NCBI GenBank assembly: GCA_937898155.1
Contig: CALEJO010000098.1
Span: 1 to 22,931, forward strand
DNA: 22,931 nucleotides
Direction: 5' to 3'
From: an uncultured Clostridia bacterium
Lineage (GTDB): Bacteria; Bacillota; Clostridia; Oscillospirales; CAG-272
This document shows positions 13,728 to 21,728 of this stretch, one piece after another. Position numbers and translations under genes: made by a program. The notes beneath the pieces are model-generated. The model saw only the letters and a list, made by a program, of their open reading frames with translations, was not told where the DNA came from and ran no database searches. Position 1 is the first letter of the stretch; every line of letters starts with the position of its first letter.

Positions 13728-15293
13728 TTATTTCATCGGCACTTCTTCAAAGCCAAACAGGTCGTAGCCCTTTTCCCGGAGCAGGCGCTCCGCCCGCGTG
13801 CGCGGGACATGGAATGTGAAAAATCCGGTTTCCCTGTCGGCATTCGAGAGGTTATACTCTTCGATCACACGGCGGGCGCGCACCATGGCATCGTAGCCCT
13901 CTGGCGTCGTGACATCCGCTTCCTCATAAAGCCGCACGAGCGCCGGTATGCCCGCGTCGCCCATTTTCCAAAGCTCTCCCGTATCGACCGATTCGAGCCG
14001 CCCATCGAGGAACGCATCGACGTTGTAATTCGCCACCATCGCGTTCGGATTGCCGTAGCACAGCGCGCCGAAGAGGAGCGCAAAGCAGACAAGCATCGTC
14101 GCCATCCAGCGGAAGCCGCCCCAGAACTGCTTGACGATCACCAAAAGAAAACCGATCGTCAGAAGCGCCATGAACCACGCCGCGTGCAGACGCGTGACCG
14201 TCAGTCCGTAAGCACCGATATAGAGGACGAGTTTTGCGATCGCCGTCGCGATCAAAACGAGTGTGAAGACCGAGGTCAACACCGAGAAGCATTTGAGCAG
14301 GATCTTTTCCGTCTTCCCCTTTTGTTTGACAAAAAGGCAGATCACAGCAAGCAAAATCGCGTTGATTGCCGCCACGACGCACAGGTTTTCAAAGCCGTCC
14401 ACCGCGTATTCGGAATAGGTGAAGCCGTCGGGAAGCACGCCCGTGAACGCGGAGAGATACGCATCTTTCTGCGAAACGAAAAACAGCACGTAAACGGCGA
14501 GGATCGGCGTCAGCGCGGCGTAAACGAGCGCCGGCGGAAAGACGCGGATGCCCTCCCGCAGACGGGCGGCATGTGCCTCGTTATTCTCCGCGTCACCGCC
14601 GCGGACACGCGCCGTCACGAACGCGGAAAAGGCGTAGATCGCGAGCAGAACCCCAAAGAAGACCGAGAAGAACTGCTTCCAGAATTCCTCCGCGTCGAGC
14701 TGAAGGACCTTGTCGATCAGATTGGAGAATCCCTCGTCGTAAGAGAGAAGCGCGACGATCAAAAGCGTCGGAACGATCGCGAGGCAAAGCCCCACCAGAA
14801 TCCAAAGCGCCGTGAGCAGCGCGCGCTTCCACGTTTTCCCACCGCGATTCGGAAGGAGCGCGTGGATATGCGCGTCGAGCGAGCAGAACGGCGAAATGAA
14901 CACCGCCCGGAGCGCGTCAAAGAAGAAATAATCGCCGAAGCGGCGGGACGAAGTCGCGCCGCCCGCCATGCCGAGATAGAGCATGAACGAAACGAGCTCA
15001 CCGAAATACATCCATCGCACCGCGGTCGTGTCCGACGTCCAAAGGAGCGACGGCAGAAACGCGATCGCCACCGCCGCGAAAAGGAGCGCCGAGGAGCGCG
15101 GGCGAAGTCCGACGGCGAACGTCCACGCGAGGTGGAGTCCCCACAGGATCGCGAGGAAAATCATGGCACCGAGTCGCTTTTCCGCGACGGGAAGCACGCG
15201 GCAGAACGAATAGCCGAGCGCGAGCGACAGCCATGCCATCAGGTAATCAAAACGTTTGAATACATATTTTTTCGTCGATTGTTCGGGTGTCAT
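13728..15293 (-). CDS. DUF4153/DUF4173-family membrane protein
   Basis: 521-aa polytopic membrane protein with roughly ten to twelve hydrophobic helices and a soluble C-terminal domain of about 110 residues. The segments FTYSEYAVDGFENL and YGLTVTRLHA are typical of the DUF4153/DUF4173 membrane family of Firmicutes. The function is unknown. I chose ATG at 15293 (MTPEQS), which overlaps the stop of the XRE regulator in ATGA; the longer start at 15344 lies inside that gene. This family often follows a DUF2975 and a small XRE regulator, as here. The C-terminal part contains short helical repeats (PALVRLYEEA) and may face the cytoplasm. Confidence 0.85.
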   Translation of the reverse strand: MTPEQSTKKYVFKRFDYLMAWLSLALGYSFCRVLPVAEKRLGAMIFLAILWGLHLAWTFAVGLRPRSSALLFAAVAIAFLPSLLWTSDTTAVRWMYFGELVSFMLYLGMAGGATSSRRFGDYFFFDALRAVFISPFCSLDAHIHALLPNRGGKTWKRALLTALWILVGLCLAIVPTLLIVALLSYDEGFSNLIDKVLQLDAEEFWKQFFSVFFGVLLAIYAFSAFVTARVRGGDAENNEAHAARLREGIRVFPPALVYAALTPILAVYVLFFVSQKDAYLSAFTGVLPDGFTYSEYAVDGFENLCVVAAINAILLAVICLFVKQKGKTEKILLKCFSVLTSVFTLVLIATAIAKLVLYIGAYGLTVTRLHAAWFMALLTIGFLLVIVKQFWGGFRWMATMLVCFALLFGALCYGNPNAMVANYNVDAFLDGRLESVDTGELWKMGDAGIPALVRLYEEADVTTPEGYDAMVRARRVIEEYNLSNADRETGFFTFHVPRTRAERLLREKGYDLFGFEEVPMK

Positions 15294-15508
15294 AGTTCCT
15301 CCTCCCCGTCGGGTGTGAATGCGAGAATGTCCGACGGCTGACAATCCAGTGCGCGGCAGATCGCGTCCAGCGTGGAAAAGCGGATCGCCTTTGCGCGGTT
15401 ATTTTTCAGAATGGAAAGGTTGGCGAGCGTCACGCCCACGCGCGAAGAAAGCTCGCCGAGCGTCATTTTTCGCTTCGCCATCATCACGTCAAGGTTGATT
15501 TGGATCAT
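15290..15508 (-). CDS. small XRE-family (YozG-type) transcriptional regulator
   Basis: 72-aa protein that is almost entirely one Cro/C1-type helix-turn-helix. MTLGELSSRVGVTLANLSILK forms helices 2-3 of the DNA-binding unit, followed by KAIRFSTLDAICRALDCQPSDIL. I chose ATG at 15508 because GAGGTG lies 6 nt upstream; a GTG start at 15517 is possible. It follows the DUF2975 gene and overlaps DUF4153/4173, the conserved arrangement for this regulator. It probably controls its own operon; a candidate operator is the dyad at 16074-16089. Confidence 0.93.
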   Translation of the reverse strand: MIQINLDVMMAKRKMTLGELSSRVGVTLANLSILKNNRAKAIRFSTLDAICRALDCQPSDILAFTPDGEEEL

Positions 15509-15518
15509 CGTGCTCACC

Positions 15519-15989
15519 TCAGATCGTAAAGTCGTTTTCCGACTTGATGGCGGTCGCTTCCTCGATCACGTTTTTCACGACGAAGAGGCAAATGCCCGCA
15601 AACGCCGCCACGAACGCGACCACGAACGAAAGAAGAAACCATTTGCCGATCGCGGCAAACAGCACCCCTGCCGCGAGACAGCAAAATGCGATGCCGCGAA
15701 GAAGCCGGACGCTTTTTGCGGAAAAGACGCTTCCCCGCCGCACGGTGTGAAGCAAGCAAAGCAAAAGCACGTCTGCAAGCGCACCGCACGAAAGAAGCAG
15801 ATACGCCACTACCAAAACAAACGTCCGCGCCGCGTCCGTCACCGTCCGATCGTCGATCGAATCGCTGATGTCGATCAGCTTCCCCGCAAGCCACGGCATC
15901 ATCACCGCGCCACACACGATGCCCGCCAGAAAGAGCGCCGCCAGCACGATCGATACCGTCACCGAGGCGTTTTTTGAAATGAGAAACAT
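15519..15989 (-). CDS. DUF2975 membrane protein
   Basis: 156-aa protein with four hydrophobic helices (about 10-35, 55-80, 95-115, 120-140), matching DUF2975. Family members have length near 150-170 and are nearly always followed by the small XRE regulator, as here. The function is unknown; membrane sensing coupled to the regulator is a reasonable inference. I chose ATG at 15989 (MFLISKN), which has GGGGA upstream and a consensus promoter about 40 nt before it. The much longer reading to 16589 crosses that promoter and the divergent lipoprotein gene. Confidence 0.88.
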   Translation of the reverse strand: MFLISKNASVTVSIVLAALFLAGIVCGAVMMPWLAGKLIDISDSIDDRTVTDAARTFVLVVAYLLLSCGALADVLLLCLLHTVRRGSVFSAKSVRLLRGIAFCCLAAGVLFAAIGKWFLLSFVVAFVAAFAGICLFVVKNVIEEATAIKSENDFTI

Positions 15990-16026
15990 AGAATCCCCGC
16001 TTTCCGAAATGGATTGTTCTATCGCC

Positions 16027-16055
16027 AGTATAGCACATGGTTTCCCGTTTGTCAA
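16027..16055 (-). promoter_or_regulatory. promoter of the DUF2975-XRE-DUF4153 operon
   Basis: Minus strand: perfect -35 TTGACA (16050-16055), 17-nt spacer, -10 TATACT (16027-16032). Expected start is near 16020, about 30 nt before the ATG at 15989. Confidence 0.85.
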
Positions 16056-16073
16056 TACTTTTTTGTTGAAAAA

Positions 16074-16089
16074 CGATAAATTTTTATCG
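16074..16089. repeat. perfect inverted repeat, candidate operator
   Basis: CGATAAA-TT-TTTATCG is a perfect 7-bp dyad with a 2-bp centre, placed 19 bp upstream of the minus-strand -35. A second dyad (CGAATC at 16088-16093, GATTCG at 16106-16111) abuts it. The size suits a small HTH dimer such as the XRE protein encoded in this operon. No T-run that would make it a terminator. Confidence 0.45.
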
Positions 16090-16155
16090 AATCGCAATTC
16101 CATGGGATTCGCAGCGAGATTTTTCGCGCGCTCATACGACAAAAGAGAAAAAGAC

Positions 16156-16184
16156 TTGACAAATTCAGGTCCGTCTTTTATTAT
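16156..16184 (+). promoter_or_regulatory. promoter of the lipoprotein gene
   Basis: Plus strand: perfect -35 TTGACA (16156-16161), 17-nt spacer, -10 TATTAT (16179-16184). A better-looking TATAAT at 16184-16189 would need a 22-nt spacer, so the first is preferred. Confidence 0.72.
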
Positions 16185-16217
16185 ATAATAGAAAATTGAG
16201 TTGGGAGATTTATTCTT

Positions 16218-17222
16218 ATGAAAAAACTTGCTCTGCTGATCGCCGTTCTGCTTGCGCTCTCGCTTCTTTGCGCGTGCGGCGCGCCTGCCGAATCGACAAC
16301 AGCTTCCACATCGACCGAAGAAATCGAAAACACGAAACGGTTGCCGGATCCGCACATAGAGAGGCCGCCTGTGGACCCGCGCTTCGCATTTACCGTTGAA
16401 AAAACGCCGGAGAACAAAGTCGAGGACGATCACCTCTCCGCATTCACCATCGTCGGCATTGAGAGAGACTGCTTCTATGGTGAAAATTCCGCGGGAAGCG
16501 GCACGTTGCTCGTCCGTTTTCTCGATCCGGATCACGTGCTGAATCAATCGGAAGAATTCTGCATCGGCGACATCGTTCTCACGATGCAAACCGATTTTTA
16601 TATCAGCGGCGCATTCGGGGAAGCCACGCTTCTTTCCGTGACGCCTATGCCCGTTGTCACGCCCGATATCGGTGCGATCGCTTATAAGCCCGTCATCTAT
16701 CTCTATCCGGAAACGGAAACCGAAGTGCGTGTTTCTCTGACACTCGACGGCAAACTGACCTGCACCTATCCCGCCTATGAAGACGGCTGGGACGTGGTCG
16801 CGTCGCCCGACGGCACGCTGACCGACCGCGGCGGGCAGACCTATCGCTACCTCTACTGGGAGGGCGAAACAAGCGCCGTATATGACTTTTCCGAGGGCTT
16901 CTGCGTCGCGGGACGCGACACGGCGGCGTTCCTCGAAACCGCGCTCGATGCGCTCGGGCTGACGCGCGCCGAGGCGAACGAATTCATCGTCTTCTGGCTC
17001 CCGCTCATGCAGGAGAATCCCTATAATCTCATTTCGTTCCAGACCGACGCCTATACCGAAAGCGCCGTGCTCTCCGTCGAGCCCGCGCCCGATACCCTGC
17101 TCCGCGTCTTCATGGCGTGGAAGCCGCTCGGCGAAGCAGTAGAGATCGCGCCGCAGACGCTCACGGCGCCCGCGCGCGAGGGCTTCACCGTCGTCGAATG
17201 GGGCGGCTCGATCGTGAAATAA
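16218..17222 (+). CDS. uncharacterised lipoprotein with KPVIYLYPE domain
   Basis: 334-aa secreted lipoprotein. The signal peptide ends in lipobox LCAC (C20), followed by a Ser/Thr-rich linker (24-35). A first domain of about 60-145 is unrecognised. The second domain begins with KPVIYLYPETE (157-167), followed by LTCTYPAYEDGW and YRYLYWEGE. Further on are FCVAGRDTAAFL, EANEFIVFWLPLM and a final VVEWGG motif. I know this second part as a conserved, functionally uncharacterised extracellular domain of Firmicutes proteins, not as an enzyme family with defined catalytic residues. ATG at 16218 has GGGAG upstream. Single gene, with its own promoter and terminator. Confidence 0.87.
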   Translation: MKKLALLIAVLLALSLLCACGAPAESTTASTSTEEIENTKRLPDPHIERPPVDPRFAFTVEKTPENKVEDDHLSAFTIVGIERDCFYGENSAGSGTLLVRFLDPDHVLNQSEEFCIGDIVLTMQTDFYISGAFGEATLLSVTPMPVVTPDIGAIAYKPVIYLYPETETEVRVSLTLDGKLTCTYPAYEDGWDVVASPDGTLTDRGGQTYRYLYWEGETSAVYDFSEGFCVAGRDTAAFLETALDALGLTRAEANEFIVFWLPLMQENPYNLISFQTDAYTESAVLSVEPAPDTLLRVFMAWKPLGEAVEIAPQTLTAPAREGFTVVEWGGSIVK

Positions 17223-17231
17223 GATCGCATA

Positions 17232-17265
17232 AAAGAACGGCTCACCGTGCGGTGAGCCGTTCTTT
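17232..17265. terminator. bidirectional intrinsic terminator
   Basis: A 15-bp perfect stem (17232-17246 with 17251-17265) with a 4-nt GTGC loop is flanked by A-rich and T-rich ends on both sides. It serves both the plus-strand lipoprotein gene and the minus-strand glycosidase gene, whose stop overlaps the stem edge. Confidence 0.9.
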
Positions 17266-18358
17266 ATTTTGTTTTGCCGTCTCGCTTGTCGGCAAGCGCG
17301 TTATATTCGCGGATCAGCTCGATCTCATGCGGATCGTAGGGGCGCAGATTCGGACGGAACAGATCATGTTGCCATTTCGTGAAATCGAGGTCGGGGTGTG
17401 TGCCGTTTTCATATTGCACCCAAAGCGAATCCCACGGCTCGTGCGTCTGCGTTTTGCCGACAACGAATCCCCAGCACCAGCACGCGATGCGTTCGAGATA
17501 GAAAAGCGGATAGACATCGCGCACATCATTATGGTTGATGCGGTTGAGCCACTCGGTCATGAGGATCGGACGACCGCACGCTTGGAGCTTTTCGAGTTGC
17601 GGCACGAGATAGCGATAGGGCGTATAGCTATGGAAACTGATCACGTCCGAAAGCGCGAGCGCCGCGCGATCCCATTCGGTTCTCGGTTGACCATCCTCCG
17701 TCAGTCCGCGCCAGACGTCTGCCGCGAGCGGTTGCGACGGATCGCACGCGCGCACCGTCTCGAACAAAAGCTCGATCAACGGGACCGAACGCGCACCGAT
17801 CATAATACCCGGCTCGTTATAGACGTTCCAGCAGATCACGCGCGGATCGTGCGCGTAGGTCGTGACGATCTCCCGCACCATTTCGAGATACTTCTCGCGC
17901 CAGCCGTCCTTTTCGAGCGCGTGGAACGGCGTTTTCGCCGCCTCCTCCGGGGAAAGCGGCAAGCGCCCTTGATGATATCCGAGCGCATAGCTTTGCTCGC
18001 CGAGCGGCTTCGGCGTATAGTCGTCGCCGCGGCACGGCTGCGCTTCGTTCGCAAGCGTGAGCATCACGAACTGTCCGTGCTTTGCTGCGAGCGCGATATA
18101 CGCTTCGAGATTCGCCATGAACGCGTCGTGCTCCTGCACCCACACGTCAAATTCGACGAGCAGACGCACCGTATTGAAGCCGATTTCCGCGGCAAGCCCC
18201 ATCTCGCGATCGGTGGTCGCGAGATGCGCCGCCGCGCCGTAGGGCTGCCACATATCGATGCGATTCGCACAGTCGCTCCCGATAAAATTGCACCCGCGCA
18301 GCCACGGATAGCTTTCATACCACGCCCACGCTTGTTCGCTTGTCCAACGTTCTTTCAT
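17264..18358 (-). CDS. cytoplasmic GH5-like (clan A) glycoside hydrolase
   Basis: 364-aa TIM-barrel glycosidase of the cellulase/mannanase-like clan. The probable acid/base is E182 in WNVYNEPG (177-184) and the probable nucleophile E269 in LMTEW (266-270). Other barrel motifs are GFNTVRLL (60-67) and ISFHSYTPY (240-248). The substrate cannot be read from the sequence; often such proteins are annotated as cellulase-family or 1,4-beta-xylanase. There is no signal peptide, so it should act inside the cell on imported oligosaccharides. GAGAGGG precedes ATG at 18358, 10 nt after the RqcH gene, so it is the last gene of that operon; this pairing is odd in function. Confidence 0.87.
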   Translation of the reverse strand: MKERWTSEQAWAWYESYPWLRGCNFIGSDCANRIDMWQPYGAAAHLATTDREMGLAAEIGFNTVRLLVEFDVWVQEHDAFMANLEAYIALAAKHGQFVMLTLANEAQPCRGDDYTPKPLGEQSYALGYHQGRLPLSPEEAAKTPFHALEKDGWREKYLEMVREIVTTYAHDPRVICWNVYNEPGIMIGARSVPLIELLFETVRACDPSQPLAADVWRGLTEDGQPRTEWDRAALALSDVISFHSYTPYRYLVPQLEKLQACGRPILMTEWLNRINHNDVRDVYPLFYLERIACWCWGFVVGKTQTHEPWDSLWVQYENGTHPDLDFTKWQHDLFRPNLRPYDPHEIELIREYNALADKRDGKTK

Positions 18359-18368
18359 AAATACCCTC

Positions 18369-20126
18369 TCATTCTTTCGGCTCTGCCGGATTGACGTATG
18401 CCGTCCAATAGGTCGTGTAAATCACCTTGCCCGGCACGGCGCCGGACGGCTTTTTGACGTTGCGCACCTCGGTATAATCCACCGCGACGTTCTCGCCGTC
18501 GCGGAGCGAGGAATAGTATGCCGCCGCCTGCGCCGCTTCGGTGAAGTCCGACGCGACGGGGTCCTCGCCCGGTTCACAGACAAGGATCACGTGCGAGCCG
18601 TGTCCGCCTTTGACGTGAAACCACCAGTCCGACTTTTTCGCGAGCTTCGTCGTCAGATAATCGTTTTGCAGATTGTTGCGCCCGACGTAATAGTCCCTGC
18701 CGCTCGCGGTTTTGTGGCGATGCACGGAAACGGGCTTTTGCTTTTGCTTCGGCGCGTTCGGACGGCGCGGACTGAATCCCGAAAGCGCAAGCTCCTCGCG
18801 GATACCCGCGATATCGTCCTCGGTCTCGGCGCGAAGCATCGCTTCCTCGACGGAATCGAGATAGCGGAGCGCCTCCTCCGCCTGCGCGATCTGCTCCGTG
18901 AGGATTTGCCGCGCGGTTTTCAGTTTGGCGTATTTTTTATAGTAGCGCGCCGCGTTTTGCGCGGGCGTGAGCTTGCCGTCAAGCGGAATTTTCACTTTTT
19001 CGAGCGACTCGCTGTAATAGTTGACGACCTCGCAAACGTCTGCTTTTTTCGAAAGCGCGTAAGCGGACGCGGTGATCAGATCTCCCCACAGGCGATAGGT
19101 ATCCATCTCGTCGCACGCGGCAAGCTCCGCCTGCTGTTGCGGGATCTTTTTGGCGAGCTTATGACGGGCGGCACCGATCAGCGTTTCGATGTCGTGACAG
19201 CGCGAGCGCATCGCCGCGGCACGCTCCCGCGCACCGTAATAGGCGTCGAAGAGCGCCGAAAAGCTCGGATACGTTGTCACAACCGCGGCGCTTCCGTATT
19301 GTCCGGCATCGAAAAAGCAAAATTCAAACGGCTCCTCGCCTTTCGCACCCGGGTGGGAAAGCATCGTCGGCACAAAGCGCCCCGCGGCGATCCCGTCACG
19401 GAACACTTCGAGAGCGTGATAAAGCACGTCCGTGCGCGGAATATCGCCAAGCGCCGTGCCGAGCACGCCCGCGCGAAACGCGATCTCCCGCGCCGCCAGC
19501 GGCGAGAGCCCGAGATACGAATCGAGCAGAAATTTTTCCGCCGCTTTTTCCTGCGGAAACGCCGTCACGCGCGAAAGAAACGCAGGCGCCGTCTCCTCCA
19601 TCGGATTCACCTTATCCTGCGACGGTGGAAGCTCATAGGTCATGCCGCCGAGCACCTGTCGACGCGAGCTGGTCGTGAAATCGACGGGTTTCAGCACGCC
19701 GAGCACCTTTTTCGCGCCGTCGCGCTCCTCGACGAAGACGAGATTGCTGTATTTGCCCATGATCTCGACCTCGATATATTTGCGGCACGCAAACCCGAGG
19801 TCGTCGAACGCGGAGAGCGCCACCTCGACCACACGCTCGAAGCCGTGCATCGAAAAGCCCTCGATCACGGCGCCCGTCAGATGCTTGCGAAGCTGCATAC
19901 AGAACATCGGCGGCGTCTTCGGATTTTCCTTGGCGAGCGCCGTCTCGCAGATGCGCGCCGACGACGCCGACGCCGAAAGCAGAAGCTTTCGGCTGCCCGT
20001 GCGACTGCGGCAAAGCAGAACGATCTCGTCGGCGGACGGCTGACAGACTTTTTCGATTTTCGATCCGACCATCGTGTCGGACAGCTCGCGGCAAAGCGCC
20101 GCCGTCATTCCGGCATCAAACGCCAT
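18369..20126 (-). CDS. rqcH: ribosome quality control protein RqcH (NFACT family, Rqc2 homologue)
   Basis: 585-aa NFACT-family protein, formerly annotated as fibronectin-binding protein. RqcH binds stalled 50S subunits and adds alanine tails to nascent chains. The NFACT-N domain fills the first 210 or so residues (PPMFCMQLRKHL at 72-83), followed by helix-hairpin-helix and coiled-coil regions (about 280-440). The NFACT-R domain follows (YYVGRNNLQND, WWFHVKGGHGSHVIL). The DR pair known at positions 97-98 in Bacillus/Staphylococcus RqcH is E97-R98 here, a conservative change. AGGAGG-like sequence (GGAGGAAAGT) precedes ATG at 20126. It lies 18 nt after the radical SAM gene. Confidence 0.95.
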   Translation of the reverse strand: MAFDAGMTAALCRELSDTMVGSKIEKVCQPSADEIVLLCRSRTGSRKLLLSASASSARICETALAKENPKTPPMFCMQLRKHLTGAVIEGFSMHGFERVVEVALSAFDDLGFACRKYIEVEIMGKYSNLVFVEERDGAKKVLGVLKPVDFTTSSRRQVLGGMTYELPPSQDKVNPMEETAPAFLSRVTAFPQEKAAEKFLLDSYLGLSPLAAREIAFRAGVLGTALGDIPRTDVLYHALEVFRDGIAAGRFVPTMLSHPGAKGEEPFEFCFFDAGQYGSAAVVTTYPSFSALFDAYYGARERAAAMRSRCHDIETLIGAARHKLAKKIPQQQAELAACDEMDTYRLWGDLITASAYALSKKADVCEVVNYYSESLEKVKIPLDGKLTPAQNAARYYKKYAKLKTARQILTEQIAQAEEALRYLDSVEEAMLRAETEDDIAGIREELALSGFSPRRPNAPKQKQKPVSVHRHKTASGRDYYVGRNNLQNDYLTTKLAKKSDWWFHVKGGHGSHVILVCEPGEDPVASDFTEAAQAAAYYSSLRDGENVAVDYTEVRNVKKPSGAVPGKVIYTTYWTAYVNPAEPKE

Positions 20127-20144
20127 ACTTTCCTCCGAAATCCG

Positions 20145-21728
20145 TTATCGTAATTCATGTGCCGCGCGATCGACGACCACCGGCGCATCCAACAAAAAGC
20201 GAAGCCGCACGACCTCGCATCCCGCACGCGACGCGGCGGGCACGCGCAAAAGCGCTTCCGCTTTTTCCTCTTCCGAAACCGCTTCGCCGCGAAGACACAT
20301 CGGCAGGCGGCGCGTTTCGCCGAGGAGAAAATCGAGCGCGAGCCGTTCCCGTGCCTCTTCGGCAAGGGCAGGCGCACGATCGCAAACATAGTCATAAAAT
20401 AGCGCAAACAGGTCTGTCTGCGCCACGGCGGCGAGGTCCTTGCCGCCCGTTTTTTCTGCAATAAAATCAGCAAGCCCCTCGAAAAAAGCGAACGGCGAGC
20501 CGCATTTTTTCGCCAGCGCGGGGAGCGCGTAGCGGAATTTTCCGCTGTTGGCGCACCGCTCGACGACCTCCTCGATGCGAAGGAGCCGCGCCACGTCGGG
20601 ATACGGGAGCGCGTCCGTCGCAAGCACCGCATAGGGCGGCTCCGGCGAATAGACGATGCCGAAGCGCTCCGCGTCGCGCCGCAGCGACGAGCCGCGCAGC
20701 AGTTTCAAAAAGCCGAGTTGCAACACGTCGCACCGTCCGTAAACCGCGTCGAACGAGCGCCCGAACGATGCGTAATCTTCATAGGGCAGTCCTGCGATCA
20801 GGTCGGCGTGGACGTGCAGATTGCCCGCCTCGGTCAGCCGATCGAGCGCCGCGATCGTTTTGTCCGTATCGAGCGCGCGGCTGATCGCCGCGATCGTTTT
20901 CGGATTCGTGCTTTGCACGCCGATTTCGAGACGGAATTTCCCCTTCGGCGCCTGCGCCAGAAGCGCGAACGATTCCTCGTCAAGGAGCGCCGCGGAGACT
21001 TCAAAATGATATTCCTTGGTATAGCACGGCGCCATCAGTCCGCGCCAGATCGTTTTCGCCCGCTCGCGGTCGAAATTGAACGTCCGATCCACGAGCTTGA
21101 CCGTGCGAATGTCGTCGAATTGCTCAAACCGAAGCAAATCGGCGAGCGCCTTCTCCGCCGTCTTGGCGCGCACGCCGTGCGTGACGGAGGAAAGGCAGTA
21201 GCCGCACGAAAACGGACATCCGCGCGACGATTCGTAATAAACGAGCCCGTGCGGCTCGCCGCCGATCTCGTCGTAATAGATGCCGCTCTCGGCAAAGCCG
21301 GCGAACGGCTCCGCCATGATGATTTGTTTGGTTGCTTCTCCGCGCGAAAGCGCGTCGCACAGCGTGACAAACGCGTCCTCGCCCTCGCCCGCAATGATCG
21401 TATCGACAAACGGGTGCGCCGCGAAAAACGTCTCGTCCTCAAACGAGACCTCCGGCCCGCCGAAGACGATCTTCGCCTCGGGGCGGATGCGTTTCAGCTC
21501 CGCGGCAAAGCGGAGCATATCGCCGATATTCCAGATATAGGCGGAAAAGCCGTAAACGTCGGCATTTTCCTCATAAAGCGTCCGAAGGACGCCGTCGCGG
21601 GCGTCCTTTCGGTTTTTTTCGATGATTACGGCGTCCGTTCCGTGTGCGTGGAGCGATGCGCCGATCGCCCGCACCGCAAGATTCGTATGCGAATACGAGT
21701 TGTTCAGAGCGAATAATGCGACTTTCAC
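20145..21728 (-). CDS. B12-binding-domain radical SAM protein (DUF4080 type)
   Basis: 527-aa radical SAM enzyme. A cobalamin-binding-like N-terminal domain (KVALFALNNSYSHTNLAVR; IVFGGPEVSFE near 87-97) precedes the radical SAM core with C171, C175 and C178 in SRGCPFSCGYC. The C-terminal part (about 370 onward) resembles DUF4080. Substrate unknown. The start is GTG at 21728, overlapping the YfhO stop as GTGA and followed by a typical N-terminus. The longer ATG reading to 22037 adds 103 Arg/Gly-rich residues that are the antisense-frame shadow of YfhO, so I reject it. Note that the usual B12 His motif (DxHxxG) is absent, as is common in this branch. Confidence 0.9.
   Translation of the reverse strand: MKVALFALNNSYSHTNLAVRAIGASLHAHGTDAVIIEKNRKDARDGVLRTLYEENADVYGFSAYIWNIGDMLRFAAELKRIRPEAKIVFGGPEVSFEDETFFAAHPFVDTIIAGEGEDAFVTLCDALSRGEATKQIIMAEPFAGFAESGIYYDEIGGEPHGLVYYESSRGCPFSCGYCLSSVTHGVRAKTAEKALADLLRFEQFDDIRTVKLVDRTFNFDRERAKTIWRGLMAPCYTKEYHFEVSAALLDEESFALLAQAPKGKFRLEIGVQSTNPKTIAAISRALDTDKTIAALDRLTEAGNLHVHADLIAGLPYEDYASFGRSFDAVYGRCDVLQLGFLKLLRGSSLRRDAERFGIVYSPEPPYAVLATDALPYPDVARLLRIEEVVERCANSGKFRYALPALAKKCGSPFAFFEGLADFIAEKTGGKDLAAVAQTDLFALFYDYVCDRAPALAEEARERLALDFLLGETRRLPMCLRGEAVSEEEKAEALLRVPAASRAGCEVVRLRFLLDAPVVVDRAAHELR

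Noticed and set aside
13617..15341. 574-codon plus-strand frame opposite the DUF4153/4173 gene
   Set aside because: Highly charged, low-complexity composition (RRxE, DRQ repeats), no ribosome binding site, and it runs across a terminator. It mirrors a membrane protein on the other strand.
16184..16189. TATAAT as the -10 of the lipoprotein promoter
   Set aside because: The spacer to the perfect TTGACA would be 22 nt. TATTAT at 16179-16184 gives the standard 17.
15990..16589. 200-residue N-terminal extension of the DUF2975 protein
   Set aside because: It crosses the operon's own consensus promoter and the start of the divergent lipoprotein gene. The four-helix family protein begins at 15989.
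18591..20153. 520-codon plus-strand frame opposite rqcH
   Set aside because: Arg-rich shadow of RqcH without recognisable domains or start signal.
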